Source: Phyllobacterium trifolii | GTDB lineage: Bacteria > Pseudomonadota > Alphaproteobacteria > Rhizobiales > Rhizobiaceae | DNA length: 36,008 nucleotides | NCBI RefSeq assembly: GCF_014192095.1 | Contig: NZ_JACHXN010000036.1 | Span: 1 to 36,008 of the forward strand | Direction: 5' to 3' | Shown: positions 33,097 through 36,008 of the stretch, piece by piece | Position numbering within the stretch: position 1 is the first letter of the stretch | Layout: each line of letters begins with the position of its first letter | The notes under the pieces: model-generated | What the model was told of the DNA's origin: nothing | The model's input: the letters and a program-made list of their open reading frames with translations, nothing else | Database searches by the model: none | Made by a program: the position numbers and the translations under genes

Positions 33097-33822
33097 CTAC
33101 AGTTCGATCACGTTCCAGAGCCACCAGAGACCCGCCCCAGTCGCGGAAAGTGTGAGAATGAGCTTAGCCCGCCCGACATTGTGGCTAAATCGTTGTCCGC
33201 TTGGCGTGCCTTTGAATTTTCGGTATCGCAGACGCCCCCATTCAATAGCAGCTAAGAATGCGACGAAGGAGAGGACCGCGGCGACCGTCCAGAGCGCAGG
33301 GCCAGGCCCCGCCTTTTCCCAGACAAGATACACAAGGGCCGCAAAGACAGCGAGGACGAGGGCGACAAAGCCGATGACAAAGCCGTATAAAGCTGCTGTG
33401 AGGACAGCTTCAATTGTCCGGCCAAAAAGAGGACTACGATAGAATGCCCGCAGCCCGAACAGCGTGCAGCCCAGCGTCCCGGCGGCGACGGCGGTATAGG
33501 TTAAGTCGCCTGTGATCAGGAACGCGACGATTCCCAGGATAGCGGCCGACGAGAGGATCACAGCGGTGGAGGAGATGGGCAGAGGATGCGTCGGGGTTCC
33601 GGGCCCGCCGTCGAAGGTGGGCAAGATCACGGGTTGGACGCGGTTCGGGGAGCTGGTCATGGATTGTTGTTGCGCGGCAACCGTGGCCGCTATGGTTTTT
33701 GTCAACTGATCCTGCGCAGCGCGATTGTCCAGCTCCTGCCGGTTCGTGCTGGTACCCGTGGAAATTCCGCTTGCGCCCTTCAGTCGCTCCAGCTGTTCCC
33801 GCTGCCAGTCGTCGTTACTCAT
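33097..33822 (-). CDS. Membrane protein of unknown function (241 aa)
   Basis: The first 75 residues are polar and Gln/Thr/Pro-rich ('QDQLTKTIAATVAAQQQSMT'), followed by about five hydrophobic segments, roughly 82-100, 105-125, 140-170, 175-192 and 222-240. No family motif. Start ATG 33822 (MSNDDWQREQLERL) is preferred over an in-frame codon 9 bases upstream. Isolated gene near decayed insertion elements. Confidence 0.65.
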   Translation of the reverse strand: MSNDDWQREQLERLKGASGISTGTSTNRQELDNRAAQDQLTKTIAATVAAQQQSMTSSPNRVQPVILPTFDGGPGTPTHPLPISSTAVILSSAAILGIVAFLITGDLTYTAVAAGTLGCTLFGLRAFYRSPLFGRTIEAVLTAALYGFVIGFVALVLAVFAALVYLVWEKAGPGPALWTVAAVLSFVAFLAAIEWGRLRYRKFKGTPSGQRFSHNVGRAKLILTLSATGAGLWWLWNVIEL

Positions 33823-34010
33823 GTAACGCAATCCCCATGAACAGACTGATGCTTACCAACAGTCAGCGTGGGGATTTATACCATAACCCGCCTACTTGCG
33901 CGATGCGTGCCGTCTGACAGGAAACAAGGCAAAAGTGCGCCATCGAGACATGAGGTGCTTAGACCTCCTGTTCGATTTGTTTGCGCATTTCCTCGACGAG
34001 AGGTTCCACT

Positions 34011-34834
34011 GGCACTGTAACCTTAACTTGTGGCCGATATTGCTCAAACACATTGTCCGTCGTTGATGGTAGATTTAAGCGGCGCTCACGCATGTGATCT
34101 CACGCCACGCGGTCATTGCAGCATGACGAAGTTCGCGATGATCGTTTGAAGTGAAGGTAGTGCGAGGAAAGCAGTAAAGGTTGGCAATGGGATCATCGAT
34201 GGAAACAAATCGCTGAAGCTGCGCGGGTGATTTGAAGCGCTTCATAGTCGCCTCCCGTCGTCGTATCGTCTGATGGGAATTCTCCGCTCGATTGTTCAAT
34301 CCTTTATGCCGGCGATGATCGCAAACGGTTAGTCCAACCTGTCTGTTGGCCGTCCCGTCGGATCTGAGCTGTTCGGTCACCATGACCCGGGGTGCACGAC
34401 CTTGCACCTTCAGCAGCTTGCGGATCAAACGCTTGGCTGCCTTGGCATTCCTGCGGCTTTGCACCAGGACATCGAGGACGAAGCCGTCCTGATCAACGGC
34501 GCGCCACAGCCAGTGTTTCCTGCCCTTGATCGAAACAACGGCTTCATCCAGATGCCACTTGTCGCCAAGGCGTGGTGTCCGGCGGCGGATCTAGTTAGCG
34601 TAGTCCCTGCCAAACTTTTCCGCCACTGTCGGATAGTCTTGTGTGTGACAATTACTCCCTTGTAGGCCAGCATATCTTCGACCATGCGAAAACTCAGTGG
34701 GAAGCGGAAGTACAGCCATACTGCTTCGGCATGACTTCGGCTGGAAAACGATGGCGGCGATACAGAGGCGAGCCGGCGTTGTTCATAAAGCATTGTCGGT
34801 CATCAAAATAACCGGCAAGTTAAGGTACAGTGCC
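34011..34834 (-). mobile_element. Decayed IS6-family insertion sequence, 824 bp, with inverted repeats
   Basis: The left end reads GGCACTGTAACCTTAACTTG (34011) and the right end, on the opposite strand from 34834, GGCACTGTACCTTAACTTG, nearly identical inverted repeats beginning GGCACTGT as in IS6/IS26-type elements. The length of 824 bp matches the family. The 8 bases on each side (GTTCCACT and CGGCTGTT) are not a target duplication, so the copy was left by recombination or a deletion. The transposase inside is broken. Confidence 0.75.
34075..34786 (-). pseudogene. IS6-family transposase with two frameshifts and one nonsense codon
   Basis: Reading on the minus strand from ATG 34786, 'MNNAGSPLYRRHRFPAEV' shifts frame near 34730 into 'AEAVWLYFRFPLSFRMVEDM' and 'LAYKGVIVTHKTIRQW', shifts again near 34610 into 'EKFGRDYAN', hits TAG near 34590, and continues as 'DKWHLDEAVVSIKGRKHWLW', 'VQSRRNAKAAKRLIRKLL' and 'GLNNRAENSHQTIRRREATM' to TAA at 34075. 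The DDE catalytic residues and helix-turn-helix regions of IS6 transposases are recognisable, and the total length (about 236 codons) is normal. Three independent lesions show it is inactive. Confidence 0.85.
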
Positions 34835-34917
34835 CGGCTGTTCCTCGATAAGATGGAATACGGGCTCTCGACTGGACGCCTGCCCAGCACAATGGAGACC
34901 GTTGAACATCGAAAATT

Positions 34918-35160
34918 TCAGCTTATAAAAAGCCGGAATGATGTAACCGCCATCATTGACGAAAACGAGCACGAGCCCGCCATAGATACGAGCTGCATTC
35001 CGGCCGTCATCGCCGCCATGACAGCGGCTTGGGGTGCGAGCGGCCCAAAGTCGGGCCTGAGGAACTGCGGATAGACCGCCAGCATGAAAAGATAGGCCTT
35101 TGGGTTGATCAGGCACGTCACCGCGCCGAGGCGAAAGGCCTGCCAATTGCTCACGGCCAT
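34918..35160 (-). pseudogene. Internal LysE/RhtB-family fragment (copy A)
   Basis: The fragment starts right after the HxlR stop: 'NWQAFRLGAVTCLINPKAYL', then 'FMLAVYPQFLRPDFG', the conserved 'NPK...F.LA..PQF' region of LysE-type amino acid exporters, which normally sits in the middle of a 200-residue, six-helix protein. After 'MTAGMQL' the frame shifts; another frame continues 'IYGGLVLVFVNDG'. Both the N-terminal helices and a proper C-terminus are missing. Confidence 0.65.
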
Positions 35161-35439
35161 CTAGCGGTCATATCGCCGGCGCGCCTCCTCGATGGCATGC
35201 CGATTTGAATCTGCCCAGGTCACCAGGGCCATGACTGGGGCGAGAAGCGACCTGCCGACTGCGGTCAGCGCGTAATCCACGCGCGGTGGGATCGTCGGAA
35301 CGAGGGTGCGACTGATCAAACCGTCGCGTTCCAATTGGCGAAGCGTAATCGTGAGCATCCGCTGCGAGATCCCGTCGATCTGCCGTCGCAATGCATTGAA
35401 GCGGACCGGCCCATCCTTCAGGGCCACGAAGATGTAAAG
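35161..35439 (-). pseudogene. HxlR-family regulator lacking its N-terminus
   Basis: The frame from the inverted-repeat edge at 35439 reads 'LLYIFVALKDGPVRFNALRR', then 'QIDGISQRMLTITLRQLERD', 'GLISRTLVP' and 'RVDYALTAVGRSLLAPVMAL', the winged helix of HxlR-type regulators. The normal first 20-30 residues ('C....ALD.IGDKWT') are absent, replaced by the 240-bp element, so an in-frame GTG at 35427 is unlikely to give a working protein. The C-terminal end is natural. HxlR genes often control a neighbouring exporter, here the LysE fragments. Confidence 0.7.
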
Positions 35440-35465
35440 GAGACCGGTAACTTCTCTGGGTTCAC
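35440..35465. repeat. Left inverted repeat of the 240-bp element
   Basis: Reads GAGACCGGTAACTTCTCTGG then GTTCAC; matches the reverse complement of 35653-35679 except for one missing C. Confidence 0.75.
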
Positions 35466-35652
35466 GCGGCGCGCAAGACGGGTGGTTTAGGTTTGAACAG
35501 TGAAGGCACGTTCGGCTCTGGTTGTCGGAATTGTGTCCGCAGTCGATCGCGAAGCTCGCCGTTCAGTTCAGCCGTCCGAACCTGCATGAGCATGTGAGCG
35601 CCATGGAGAGACCAGCGCATCTGCTGCTTCTTGACCATCCGCTTGGCGACGA

Positions 35653-35679
35653 GTGAACCCCAGAGAAGTTACCGGTCTC
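35653..35679. repeat. Right inverted repeat of the 240-bp element
   Basis: Reads GTGAACCCCAGAGAAGTTAC then CGGTCTC; inverted partner of 35440-35465. Confidence 0.75.
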
Positions 35680-35795
35680 AGCCTCAATTCCACGAATTGC
35701 GGAAGGAAAGCGAGAAAGAACAGAGCCGTTTTAGGGTTGAGGACGTTGATGACAAATCCATCCCGGAAAAGCCGAGCACGACTATGGACTTGCAA
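35680..35795 (-). pseudogene. Internal LysE/RhtB-family fragment (copy B)
   Basis: The minus strand encodes 'RARLFRDGFVINVLNPKTAL' and 'FFLAFLPQFVE', the central motif of LysE-type exporters, then runs straight into the right inverted repeat of the 240-bp element. It covers the same protein region as copy A but differs in sequence ('NPKTALFFLAFLPQF' versus 'NPKAYLFMLAVYPQF'), so these are two different LysE paralogues. N- and C-terminal parts are missing. Confidence 0.6.
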
Positions 35796-36008
35796 CGCAT
35801 TTTGGTCGGTCTGGATGTCTGCAGGACTGGGGACGATTTAGCCGAGGAGATAGTCCGGGTGCAATAGGGGATATGTCATGCGGTCTGGCGCCAGCGTTCC
35901 GTAAACCATCTGGAGACCGGATCATTTGGGAGCGAAACGTTGCGGTGTGATTACGGACAGCGCACGATTGCAGCGATAGGGGCCTCGCCGGGCGCGCATT
36001 GATGTTCG

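Larger units (their letters stand above)
35440..35679 (-). mobile_element. 240-bp MITE-like element: two IS inverted repeats around a transposase C-terminus
   Basis: Both ends are the same sequence in inverted orientation (35440-35465 and 35653-35679, one base gap). Between them the minus strand encodes the last 58 codons of a transposase: 'LVAKRMVKKQQMRWSLHG' and 'AHMLMQVRTAELNGELRDRL', ending in a TGA that overlaps the inner edge of the 35440-35465 repeat. 'KRMVKKQQM.W..RGAHLL' is typical of ISKra4-type transposases. The element cannot move alone, but might be mobilised in trans. No target duplication is visible, and the flanking genes are broken at its edges. Confidence 0.6.

Noticed and set aside
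33959..34054. A minus-strand coding tail ending in ...MRKQIEQEV that abuts the IS6 left end
   Set aside because: Only about 16 codons lie outside the element; too short to identify, so mentioned only as context.
34697..35074. A 125-codon plus-strand frame across the IS6 right end
   Set aside because: It crosses the element boundary and is antisense to the transposase and the LysE fragment, so it is probably chance.
1..36008. CRISPR arrays, tRNA or rRNA genes, replication (RepABC) genes, nod boxes
   Set aside because: I looked for regularly spaced repeats, structural RNA signatures and known motifs and saw none; a covariance-model search would be needed to exclude small RNAs.

Overview
The window looks like an accessory region from a member of the Rhizobiales, most likely Rhizobiaceae or Phyllobacteriaceae, on a plasmid, chromid or genomic island. 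The reasons are GC-rich coding sequence, an ExoY-type sugar transferase, a LigD ligase remnant, a Tat-dependent sugar-binding protein with a MalFGK-type importer, an IS91-type transposase with a tyrosine recombinase, a small IS6 element, and many truncated genes. The taxonomy is inferred from protein style only. I see no rRNA, tRNA, CRISPR array or replication gene.

Layout. 1-1620 (+): tail of an operon with a SnoaL-like protein, a Gfo/Idh/MocA (Gal80-like) oxidoreductase and the first 84 codons of a zinc-type quinone/alcohol reductase that is cut off. 1672-6300 (-): two large co-directional genes (about 790 and 746 aa) that I cannot assign to any family. 6.8-9.1 kb: fragments of an FAD-linked oxidase, an HlyD adaptor and LigD around an intact SAM methyltransferase. 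9.4-16.7 kb: a small conserved gene, a Crp/Fnr regulator, exoY, several very small membrane or zinc-ribbon proteins (some below 60 aa), a VOC-family stub, a membrane protein, a frameshifted GFA-family gene and a flavodoxin-like reductase. 17.2-19.5 kb: an IS91-like element with its tyrosine recombinase.

19840-30571 (-): the metabolic core, an 11-gene operon with almost no spacing and several overlapping stop/start codons. Transcribed order: Tat-exported solute-binding protein, two permeases, two paralogous amidohydrolases, a Rieske ferredoxin-like protein, a PDR/VanB-type reductase, the importer ATPase, a xylitol/sorbitol-type dehydrogenase, DhaK and DhaL. A SorC-type regulator is divergent at 30777. 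My reading is import of a polyol- or sugar-containing compound, hydrolytic and/or oxidative release of a polyol, oxidation to a ketose (dihydroxyacetone, erythrulose or a relative), and phosphorylation by DhaKL. An electron-transfer pair is present but no oxygenase alpha subunit is in the window. This combination is the best candidate for an undescribed pathway.

31.8-36.0 kb: a nucleotidyltransferase-fold protein that seems to lack its catalytic aspartates, a membrane protein, a decayed 824-bp IS6-type element with recognisable inverted repeats, two LysE-family fragments, an N-terminally truncated HxlR regulator, and a 240-bp non-autonomous element made of two IS inverted repeats around a transposase C-terminus.
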